The notes beneath the pieces were generated by a model, which saw only the letters and a program-made list of their open reading frames with translations, did no database searches and had not been told where the DNA came from. Positions 15,352 to 24,800 of a stretch of DNA of 64,000 bases are shown here, piece after piece. Origin of the DNA: Planctomycetaceae bacterium (GTDB lineage Bacteria; Planctomycetota; Phycisphaerae; Phycisphaerales; SM1A02); contig JAIXYQ010000006.1 of assembly GCA_027490145.1 (NCBI GenBank), forward strand, positions 62,001 through 126,000, given 5' to 3'. The position numbers were made by a program, and so were the translations under genes. The first letter of the stretch is position 1. Each line of letters opens with the position of its first letter.

Positions 15352-17244
15352 ATGGCAACCAAGCAGTCCCGCGTGATCGTCGTCGGTGGTGGCCTCGCCG
15401 GCCTCGGCGCCGCCGTGAAGGCCGCCGAGCTCGGCGTCCAGGTCGACCTCTTCAGCATCGTTCCCGTCAAGCGCTCGCACAGCGTCTGCGCGCAGGGCGG
15501 CATCAACGCGTGCAACGAGATCGCCCGCCAGCAGGGCTATTCGGAGTACGAGCACTTCGACGAATCGATCTACGGCGGCGACTTCCTCGCCAACCAGCCG
15601 CCCGTCTACGAGATGGCGCACTGGGCGCCGCGCATCATCGACCTGCTCGACCGCATGGGCGTGCCCTTCAACCGCACCAAGGAAGGCCAGCGTGACCTGC
15701 GCCTCTTCGGCGGTTCGCTGTACAAGCGCACGCACTTCGCAGGTGCCACGACCGGGCAGCAACTCATCTACGCGTTCGATGAGCAGGTGCGCCGCTTCGA
15801 GACCGAAGGCAAGGTCACCAAGTACGAGCACTGGGAGTTCCTGCGGCCGCTCATCGCCGCCGATGGCACCTGCTGCGGCATCGTGGCACAGGACCTTCGC
15901 ACCATGCAGGTCCGCGCGTTCCGTGCCGGCGCGGTCGTCATGGCCACCGGCGGCTGTGGCCTCGTCTTCGGCAAGAGCACCAACAGCGTCATGTGCACCG
16001 GCGGCGCGGCGAGCCGCTGCTACCAGCTCGGTGCCTGGTACGGCAACGGCGAGTTCATCCAGGTCCACCCCACCGCCATCCCGGGCCACGACAAGCTCCG
16101 CCTGATGAGCGAGAGCGCCCGCGGCGAAGGCGGCCGCGTCTGGGTGCCCCGCCGCAAGGGCGATCATCGCGACCCGCGCCAGATCCCCGATGCCGAGCGC
16201 TGGTACTTCCTCGAGGAGAAGTATCCCAAGTACGGCAACATCGTCCCCCGCGACATCGCCACGCGCGAGATCTTCGACGTCTGCGTCAACCAGGGCATGG
16301 GCGTCGGCGGGCAGAACCAGGTCTACCTCGACCTCACCCACCTCGGCCGTGAGTACATGGACCGCAAGCTCGGCGGCATCGTCGAGATCTACCGCAAGTT
16401 CGTGGGCGAGGAGCCTTCGGAAGTGCCGATGCGCATCTTCCCCGGCATGCACTACAGCATGGGCGGCCTCTGGACGACGTACACCGCCAAGCCGGACCAC
16501 AAGGGCATGGTCTACGGCGCCCCGAACAACATGATGACCAACATCCCGGGGCTCTACGCCTTCGGCGAGGTCAACTACCAGTTCCATGGCGCCAACCGCC
16601 TCGGTGCGAACGCGCTGCTCAGCTGCATCTTCGACGGCCTCTTCTCCGGCGCCAGCGTCGCGGCATGGGCCAAGGACCACGCGGTCGACGCGGTGCCCCA
16701 GCAGGTCTTCGACGACGGCGTCGCGGCCGAACAGGCCCGCATGCAGTCGCTGGCCACCGGCACCGGCGGCGAGAACCCGTACCAGATCGGCAAGGAGCTC
16801 GGCGACGAGATGACCGCCGCCGCCACGGTGGTCAAGAGCGAGACGCGCCTGCTCCAGTCGCGCGCCAAGCTCGCCGAACTGCGCGATCGGTCGCGCCGCA
16901 TGAGCCTTTCGGACACGGGCATGTGGACGAACCAGAACCTGTCGTACGCCCGCGCGGTGGCCGACATGGTCATCCTGGCGCAAGCCATCATCGAAGGCTC
17001 CATCGAGCGAAAGGAAAGCCGCGGCAGCCACTACCGCACCGACTTCCCCACGCGCAACGACGAGCGTTTCCTGAAGTCGACCGTGGCGGCCTACGACGCG
17101 ACCTCGGGCGGCTGCCGGATCAGCTTCGAGGATGTCGACACGGCCCTCGTGCAGCCACGCGCCCGCACGTACGGCAAGGTCGAAGCCCCGGCCGGCGCCC
17201 CTGCCCCGAAGGTCGCCGTGCCCGCGAGCCCGGACGCCGGCTGA
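15352..17244 (+). CDS. sdhA: Succinate dehydrogenase flavoprotein subunit
   Basis: Oxidises succinate to fumarate with covalently bound FAD. 630 residues. The dinucleotide motif VIVVGGGLAGLGAA is at 8-21, and RSHSVCAQGG at 41-50 provides the histidine (His 43) that carries the flavin. Later blocks include HPTAIPGHDKLRLMSESARGEGG, VPRDIATREIF, the active-site-region FPGMHYSMGGLW, and GANRLGANALLS. The sequence is of the type B (Bacillus/epsilon-proteobacterial, non-mitochondrial) class, consistent with the cytochrome b558 anchor next to it. The C-terminal 20 residues are Ala/Pro-rich. Its stop codon directly abuts the 3' end of a gene on the opposite strand, so sdhB is not immediately downstream. 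Confidence 0.95.
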   Translation: MATKQSRVIVVGGGLAGLGAAVKAAELGVQVDLFSIVPVKRSHSVCAQGGINACNEIARQQGYSEYEHFDESIYGGDFLANQPPVYEMAHWAPRIIDLLDRMGVPFNRTKEGQRDLRLFGGSLYKRTHFAGATTGQQLIYAFDEQVRRFETEGKVTKYEHWEFLRPLIAADGTCCGIVAQDLRTMQVRAFRAGAVVMATGGCGLVFGKSTNSVMCTGGAASRCYQLGAWYGNGEFIQVHPTAIPGHDKLRLMSESARGEGGRVWVPRRKGDHRDPRQIPDAERWYFLEEKYPKYGNIVPRDIATREIFDVCVNQGMGVGGQNQVYLDLTHLGREYMDRKLGGIVEIYRKFVGEEPSEVPMRIFPGMHYSMGGLWTTYTAKPDHKGMVYGAPNNMMTNIPGLYAFGEVNYQFHGANRLGANALLSCIFDGLFSGASVAAWAKDHAVDAVPQQVFDDGVAAEQARMQSLATGTGGENPYQIGKELGDEMTAAATVVKSETRLLQSRAKLAELRDRSRRMSLSDTGMWTNQNLSYARAVADMVILAQAIIEGSIERKESRGSHYRTDFPTRNDERFLKSTVAAYDATSGGCRISFEDVDTALVQPRARTYGKVEAPAGAPAPKVAVPASPDAG

Positions 17245-18183
17245 TCAGGCGATGAACAGTCGTTCGAGCCACTGCTTGGCCGGCGGCCAGTAGAGGCTCG
17301 CCCACGTTCCGGCCACGAAGCAGGCCATGCCCACCAGCGCCGTGCGGTCGGTGCGCAGCACCTCGAGTGGGCTGTCGCTCAGGCCCCGGCGAGCGCGTCG
17401 ATAGAAGCGGTACACGACCAGCAGCACGAACGGCGTCAGCAGCGCCAGGCCGGCGGCTCCGGCGCCGTACAGGGACTTCGCGTGATCGCTCAGGGCGTAG
17501 AGGAGGTACATCAGGACGGCCATGCACGCCGAGATCGCCAGCAGGAACTGCAGCTCCTGCTCGTCGCCGTAGCCGGCGCGCTGGCTCCAGCCGCCGCCCT
17601 CGCGTTGCGCCGCGACCAGGTCGCAGGTGCGCTTCACGAACCCCAGGAAGAGCGTCAGGAAGAACACGCAGAGCACGAGCCAGACCGAGATCCGCACGTC
17701 GATCGCGACGGCGCCCGTGACGGCCCGCAGGGTGAATCCCAGCGCGATCGTGGCAACGTCCAGGTACGCCCGTCGCTTCAGCGTGAGGTTGTAGCCCGCC
17801 TGCAGCACCGCATAGGACACGATCAGCCATCCGGCCGCGTTGCCCACGCGGAAGCCGAGTGTGATGCCGACGAGCATGCACGCCACGCCGATGATCGATG
17901 CCGTGCCGGCGCTCACCGCGCCGCTGGCAACGGGCCGCCTGCGCTTGGTCGGGTGCAGCCGGTCCTCGGCCGCATCCCATGCGTCGTTGAGCGCGTACCA
18001 GCCGCTGGCCACGAGGCCGATCGCCACGAAGGCCATGAAGGCAGCCCGGACCTTCGCCTGGGCGATGGATGCGTCCACCGTGCGTCCTTCGCCGGCCAGC
18101 CAGAAGACGATCGGCACGAGGACGAAGACTCCCTTGGTCCAGTCACCCGGACGCAGCAGCCTGAGGATCGCGGGCATGGCCAT
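17245..18183 (-). CDS. UbiA-family prenyltransferase, DPPR synthase-like
   Basis: 312 residues with about eight or nine membrane helices. The first Asp-rich motif, NDAWDAAEDRLHPTKRRRP (about 67-85), and the second region YNLTLKRRAYLDVATIALGF (about 130-149) match the decaprenyl-phosphate 5-phosphoribosyltransferase branch of UbiA (Rv3806c-like). In that branch an HPxKxxRPxASG pattern follows the NDxxDxxxD motif. The expected reaction is transfer of phosphoribosyl-pyrophosphate to a polyprenyl phosphate, feeding cell-envelope glycan synthesis; the substrate here is inference. The partner epimerase genes (DprE1/E2) are not in the window. Unusually, the gene sits between sdhA and sdhB on the opposite strand, with its stop adjacent to the sdhA stop. 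Confidence 0.82.
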   Translation of the reverse strand: MAMPAILRLLRPGDWTKGVFVLVPIVFWLAGEGRTVDASIAQAKVRAAFMAFVAIGLVASGWYALNDAWDAAEDRLHPTKRRRPVASGAVSAGTASIIGVACMLVGITLGFRVGNAAGWLIVSYAVLQAGYNLTLKRRAYLDVATIALGFTLRAVTGAVAIDVRISVWLVLCVFFLTLFLGFVKRTCDLVAAQREGGGWSQRAGYGDEQELQFLLAISACMAVLMYLLYALSDHAKSLYGAGAAGLALLTPFVLLVVYRFYRRARRGLSDSPLEVLRTDRTALVGMACFVAGTWASLYWPPAKQWLERLFIA

Positions 18184-18283
18184 GACCCACCTATCGGCCG
18201 AACCCCCGCCCGGGTTTGCGCAAATGCCCCACGGAGCGTCGATCGGGGCACCTCCGATGGACCCCGGGCCCCCAGACCTTGCC

Positions 18284-18289
18284 TAGAAT
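18284..18289 (+). promoter_or_regulatory. TAGAAT -10 element for sdhB
   Basis: TAGAAT ends 9 bases before ATG 18299. The gap (cgggccgcc) has no Shine-Dalgarno. It gives sdhB a promoter of its own, needed because the gene is cut off from sdhCA by the opposing UbiA gene. Confidence 0.55.
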
Positions 18290-18298
18290 CGGGCCGCC

Positions 18299-19111
18299 AT
18301 GATCGCCTCGCCCAACACCACCTCGGCCAACCCCGTCCGCACGATCACCGTCACGATCAAGCGTCAGAACGGGCCGTCCGAGCAACCGCGCTGGGAGTCA
18401 TTCCAGGTCCAGACGCAGGACACCGCCAACCTGATCAGCGTCCTCCAGTCGATCGCCGCGCGGCCGGTCACGACCGAAGGATCTGCGACCACGCCGGTCG
18501 TCTACGACAGCGGCTGCCTCGAGGAAGTCTGTGGGTCGTGCGCCATGGTCATCAATGGCCGTGTGCGCCCCGCGTGCAGCGCCCTGGTCGGTCAGATCGT
18601 CGGCGAAGACAACACGATCACCATCGAGCCGATGGGCAAGTTCCCCGTCGTCCGTGACCTCTCGGTCGATCGCGAACGGATGTTCGCCGCGCTGCGCCGC
18701 GTGAAGGCCTGGGTCCCGATCGACGGCACCTACAACCTCGGCGCGGGTCCGCGGGAAACCCCCGACCGCCAGGAAACGCGCTACGTCATGAGCACCTGCA
18801 TGAGCTGCGGCTGCTGCCTCGAGGCGTGCCCGCAGTACCAGCAGGAAGCCGACCCGAAGGCGTGGGAGACGTCGTTCGTCGGCGCCGCCGCGATCAACCA
18901 GGCGCGCCTCTTCAACATGCACGCCACCGGTGCGACCGAGAAGGAGGCCCGCCTCGAGGTCCTCACCGGCGAGGGCGGCGTGAACGATTGCGGCAACGCC
19001 CAGAACTGCGTGAAGGTCTGCCCGAAGGAGATCCCGCTGACCGAGTCGATCGCCGCCATCGGCCGCGACGTCACGGTGCATGCGGTGAAGAAGTTCTTCA
19101 CCGGTCGCTGA
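18299..19111 (+). CDS. sdhB: Succinate dehydrogenase iron-sulfur subunit
   Basis: Carries electrons from SdhA to the quinone through three clusters. 270 residues. The [2Fe-2S] cysteines are at 73, 78, 81 and 93 (SGCLEEVCGSC ... PAC). The [4Fe-4S] set is in CMSCGCCLEACP (Cys 167, 170, 173, 177). The remaining ligands are in CGNAQNCVKVCPKEIPLTES near 235-250. Length and order are normal. The N-terminal 12 residues are polar, with no signal peptide, consistent with a cytoplasmic-face subunit. It lies 1.05 kb downstream of sdhA, separated by an opposing prenyltransferase gene, and has its own TAGAAT promoter 9 bases from the ATG. Confidence 0.94.
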   Translation: MIASPNTTSANPVRTITVTIKRQNGPSEQPRWESFQVQTQDTANLISVLQSIAARPVTTEGSATTPVVYDSGCLEEVCGSCAMVINGRVRPACSALVGQIVGEDNTITIEPMGKFPVVRDLSVDRERMFAALRRVKAWVPIDGTYNLGAGPRETPDRQETRYVMSTCMSCGCCLEACPQYQQEADPKAWETSFVGAAAINQARLFNMHATGATEKEARLEVLTGEGGVNDCGNAQNCVKVCPKEIPLTESIAAIGRDVTVHAVKKFFTGR

Positions 19112-19171
19112 ACCGGCTGACGCGCCACGGAGCGGTTCCCACACCGGGTGCCGCGACGGCCGGTCCGGGTG

Positions 19172-20380
19172 CTATAGCAGTTCACGCAGCACGCTGTCGC
19201 TGGTGAGGACGCCGCGCTCCGAGAAGCGCAACCGTCCCGATGACCACTCCATGTCTCCGCGGGCGAGTGCTGCATCGATGGCCGCCCGGCGCTGCGTCGC
19301 ACGCGCCCCATGATCAAGCAGCGCACGAACGCGTTCCTCACGCATGCCATCGAGCAGCCGCAGCCCCATGAGGAACGCTTCCCCGATGCGGCCATCCTCG
19401 TCGAGGGCCTCGACGCTCCGCACCGGTGACCATGGCCCGTGCTCGAGCCATTCCTGCAGCACCGCGACGTTCTTCCAGCGCAGTCCCGCGGCATGTCCGC
19501 TGGCGCTCGGACCGAGCGCGATCCACTCGCCGTCTTCCCAGTACAACAGGTTGTGGCGGCACTCCTCTCCCGGCTTGGCCCAGTTGCTGATCTCGTAGTG
19601 GTGGAACCCGGCCGCAGCGAGCGTGGCCGCCGTGTGCTCGTACATGCCGGCCTCGAGCTCCTCATCGAGCCGCTCGACGCCACCGGCCTCGAGCCGCGCG
19701 CGCAGCGGCGTGCCCGGTTCGTACACGAGCCCGTAGCACGAGAGGTGGTCGGGTGCGAGCGCGAGCGCCTGCGCCAGGTCATCCTGCCACTCGGCCATCG
19801 TCGAGGTCGGGATCGCGAAGATCAGGTCGATGTTCAGCCGCGCGATCCCCGCGGCGCGCAGCAGGCCGACCGCGCGTGCGACGGACGCCGGATCGTGGTG
19901 ACGCTCGAGTTGCCGCAGCAGCGCGGGCTGGAAGCTCTGCGCGCCCATGCTGACCCGGGTGACGCCGCACGAGGCGAGCACCGCAGCCTTCCCCTCCGTC
20001 ACGGTCTCGGGATTGGCCTCGACCGTCCACTCGGCACCATCCGCCCACGGCAGCATCGCCCGCAGACCCCGGAGCATCCGCTCAAGCTCATGGTCGGCCA
20101 GCAGCGTCGGCGTCCCCCCGCCCACGAAGAGCGTCTCGAGCGGCTCGCGTGCGAGCACCGATGCCGCCCGCGCCTCCTCCAGCAGGCGGTCGACGAAGGC
20201 CCCCTGCCTGTCCTTCGTGTCGACGAAGGAATAGAAGTCGCAGTAGTGGCACTTGTGGAAGCAGAACGGCACGTGCGCGTACGCACCGCGCGGCCGGGCC
20301 GCAGCCAGGCGCGGCAGCCAGTCCGACAGCGGTCGCGCCGCCGGGGCGCCACCGGCCTGGGGCAGCGGCACGGGTTCCAT
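19172..20380 (-). CDS. hemW: Radical SAM haem chaperone HemW-like
   Basis: 402 residues. The radical SAM cluster motif is CFHKCHYC (Cys 40, 44, 47), followed by DFYSF, the order found in HemW/HemN-like proteins. Further family blocks are ETLFVGGGTPTLL (about 81-93), VEANPETVT, GVTRVSMGAQSF and NIDLIFAIPTST. The C-terminal HemN domain contains YEISNWAKPGEECRHNLLYW and GPSASGH. HemW is a haem-binding chaperone rather than a true coproporphyrinogen oxidase. The family is often mis-named. ATG 20380 is supported by a TAGGCT -10 six bases upstream. It is divergent from purA, with only 42 bases between the two start codons. Confidence 0.9.
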   Translation of the reverse strand: MEPVPLPQAGGAPAARPLSDWLPRLAAARPRGAYAHVPFCFHKCHYCDFYSFVDTKDRQGAFVDRLLEEARAASVLAREPLETLFVGGGTPTLLADHELERMLRGLRAMLPWADGAEWTVEANPETVTEGKAAVLASCGVTRVSMGAQSFQPALLRQLERHHDPASVARAVGLLRAAGIARLNIDLIFAIPTSTMAEWQDDLAQALALAPDHLSCYGLVYEPGTPLRARLEAGGVERLDEELEAGMYEHTAATLAAAGFHHYEISNWAKPGEECRHNLLYWEDGEWIALGPSASGHAAGLRWKNVAVLQEWLEHGPWSPVRSVEALDEDGRIGEAFLMGLRLLDGMREERVRALLDHGARATQRRAAIDAALARGDMEWSSGRLRFSERGVLTSDSVLRELL

Positions 20381-20386
20381 GGGTGC

Positions 20387-20392
20387 AGCCTA
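20387..20392 (-). promoter_or_regulatory. TAGGCT -10 element for hemW
   Basis: On the minus strand TAGGCT ends 6 bases before ATG 20380 (gap gcaccc). Leaderless start predicted. It lies 14 bases from the divergent purA -10, so the two RNA polymerase sites must compete for the same DNA. Confidence 0.5.
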
Positions 20393-20406
20393 GCCCCACG
20401 CGCCGT

Positions 20407-20412
20407 TAGCAT
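20407..20412 (+). promoter_or_regulatory. TAGCAT -10 element for purA
   Basis: TAGCAT ends 10 bases before ATG 20423. The gap is a run of seven C then ttc, with no Shine-Dalgarno, so the leader can be at most a few bases. Confidence 0.5.
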
Positions 20413-20422
20413 CCCCCCCTTC

Positions 20423-21745
<1,323 letters not shown>

Positions 21746-21806
21746 ACGTCGTCGGCCGCGACCAGCCACGTCAAGTCACGGCCGGCCGCCCCGAAGGCGC
21801 GTCGGC

Positions 21807-24800
21807 TCACTTAGCAGGCTTGCCGGGCTTGACGGTCGTCGGGGCCGGAGACACCGGCGTGACGGGTGCGCTGGGCGCACTCTGCGCTCCGCGGAGCTTC
21901 TTCAGGTCAAGTGGGCGCCCAGACGGCTTGGCCCGCCGGAGCCCCTCTCCACGTTCACGGAACTGGTTCCCCTTCTGCCCCGCAGGAGGCGGTTCAGGCA
22001 GGTCACCGGTGAACGACGTGCAGAGCGCCTCGGCGAACTGCACGCACGTCGCATCCCACGCCGTTGAGCAGCACAGTGGCTCGTAGCTGCACACGACGTT
22101 GCAGCAGCGGAAGTTGTTGCAGTACGGCTGCGTGCGCTCCTCGAAGCACGAGCCAGACAGCGGCGATCCGCACGACTCGCCGTCGCACAGATCCTCGTCG
22201 CACACCTTCACCGCAAGCTCCACGCACGAGGCATCCCACTGCACCTGGCAGCAGTAGAAATCGACCTCGCACACATCCTGGCAGCAGGCCTTGTTCTCGC
22301 AGCCGCCGCCCGGGTGCTGCACGCAGCAACTCCCGGCCTCGGGAAGTCCGCAACGCAGCGGGCATGCTTCATCCTTGGCGTAGCAATTCTGGATCGCAAA
22401 GCTGGCGCAGGTCTCGTCCCACGAGGTGTCGCAGCAGTAGGAGTCGATCAGGCAGACTCGATCGCAGCAGTCCTCATCATTGCAGGCCGGGCCGAAATGC
22501 GGCTCGCAGCAGGTCAGCGCGCAGGGATCGCCGCACTCGAGCTTGCAGCCGCACGTGTCGAACTCGTAGGTGAGCTGCACGCACGTTTCATCCCACTCGA
22601 ACTCGCAGCAGAACTGGTCCTGGGCGCACACCGCCTCGCAGCACTGGCGGTCGTCGCACCAGGGCCCCGCGTGGGGCTTGCAGCAGTCGCCCAGCCCGTC
22701 GTCGCCGCACACGGGCACATTGCACTTGGCATTGGCCAGATCGACACAGGTGGGATCCCACTCCGACTCGCAGCAGTAGGAATCGATCTCGCAGACGGTT
22801 CGGCAGCACTCGAAGTCGCTGCACCCGGGGGTGAAGTGGTCCGTGAAGCAACTCGGCGCCTCCGGTGAGCCGCAGCCCTGGGCACACCGTTCACCGGCGA
22901 GGTCCGCACACAGGCCATCCCACGCGATTTCGCAGCAGAAGGGTTCCGTCTGGCACACGGACTCACAGCAGTACGGATCGTCGCAGTAGGGCGTGTCATG
23001 CGGCACGGTGCACGACCCGTTGCAGCCGCTCGCGCAGCCCACGGTCCCGCAGCAGATCGACCGCGCCAGGTTGGCACACGCCAGGTCCCAACCATCCGTG
23101 CAGCAGCCCGGCAGCTGGGCGCACACCGCATTGCAGCACGCCGATTCCTCGCAACCCGGCGTGTCGGCATGGGCCGTGAAGCAACTGCCCACGCAGGGGC
23201 AATTCCAATCAGGCTCCTGCTTCGTGCACAGATTGTCGGCAAGGCTGGTGCAGTTGCCATCCCAACGGTTCGTGCAGCAATCCGGGTCGAAGGAACACAC
23301 CGCGTTGCAGCAGTAGGGATCATCGCACCCGGGCGACTGGTGCTGGCTGAAGCACGAGCCCGTGCCCGGACAGGTGTTGGGCGAGATGCAGATGGCGAGG
23401 GCGACCTCGACGCAGCGCTCATCCCAGCTGGACTGGCAGCACTCGGGCTCGACACTGCACACGGCTGCGGCGCACGCCTCGTTGGCACAACTTCGGGTCA
23501 CGTGCACCGTCAGGCAGTCGCCGTTGCCGCCTTGGGAACCCGAAGGAGGATTGCACCCCTGCACCGCCATGCGCACGCAGATCGCGTCCCAGCTCACCTC
23601 GCAGCAGTAGGGATCGAGCGTGCTGCAGATGAATTCGCAGCACACCGGGTCGGCACAGGCTGCGGCGGTCGAAGCCACGAAGCACGACCGGAGGCTGTCG
23701 TCGCCGCACGACTCGATCGCACCGCTGCACAGCTCCGTCGCTTCCTGCACGCACGAGCCATCCCACTGCTCCTCACAGCAGAAGGGATCGATGGCGCACA
23801 CGGCCTGGCAGCACTTGGCATCGCTGCAGGTCGGCAGGCCGTGGCTGCTGTAGCACGAACCGCTCAGCAGGTCGCCGCAGCCGTTGCAGTTGGAGGTGGC
23901 GTAGGCCGCGCACGCGATGTCCCAGCCCACCTCGCAGCAGCGGGGATCGGCGAAGCACGTCTCGTCGCAGCAGTTGGGGTCATCGCAGCCGACCGTGTTC
24001 GGGTGCGGCACGAAGCAACTTCCGAAGACGGGGTCGAACGGCGTGCCCTGGCATTCACGGATCTCGGCGCAGCGGGCTTCGGCGCCGCTCACGCAGGCGG
24101 CATCCCACGAGACGGCGCAGCAGAACGAGTCATAGGTGCAGACCGTGTCGCAGCAGACCTGGTCCTGGCAGCCCACACCCTCGTGCACGGCGAAGCAATT
24201 GCCCGACTCGGGATCACCACACACGCAGGAGATGCCCGTGCAATTCTCGCTGGCCAGGATGGCGCACGCCAGGTCCCACCTGACCGTGCAGCAGAAGTTG
24301 TCCGCAGCGCACACCAGTTCACAGCAGGTCGCATCGTTGCAGTACGGCGTCGGATGGCTCAGGCAGCACTCGCCCGCGTTCGGCGACCCGCAACCGAGCT
24401 CCTCGCATTCGGCGATCGCCAGTTCCACGCAGGGCGTATCCCAGGTGACGACGCAGCAGGAAGGTTCGATGGCGCACACGGTGGCGCAGCAGTCCGCATC
24501 GCTGCAGTTGGGGAGTTCGTGCTCCACGAAGCAGCTGCCCACCGGGTCGCCGCACTCCAGGCACTCCTCGCGCGCGGTCTGCACGCAGTTCCCGTCCCAG
24601 TTGGTCACGCAGCAGGTCGGGTCGACGGCACAGACCAGGTCACAGCACTCGCTGTCATCGCAGAATGGCAGGTCGCTTTCGGCGAAGCAGTCGCCGGCTC
24701 CACTCCCGCCGCAGGTCAGGCACTCGGTCGAGGCAGCATTGACGCAGTCCGCATCCCAGGAGATCGAGCAACACGCGGGGTCGATGAGGCAGACCGCCGA

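Noticed and set aside
15334..17031. 565-residue open frame antisense to sdhA
   Set aside because: Shadow of sdhA with no recognisable domain.
19172..20380. Oxygen-independent coproporphyrinogen oxidase HemN
   Set aside because: Length (402) and the radical SAM context match HemW chaperones better than true HemN, which has about 450 residues and further specific residues.
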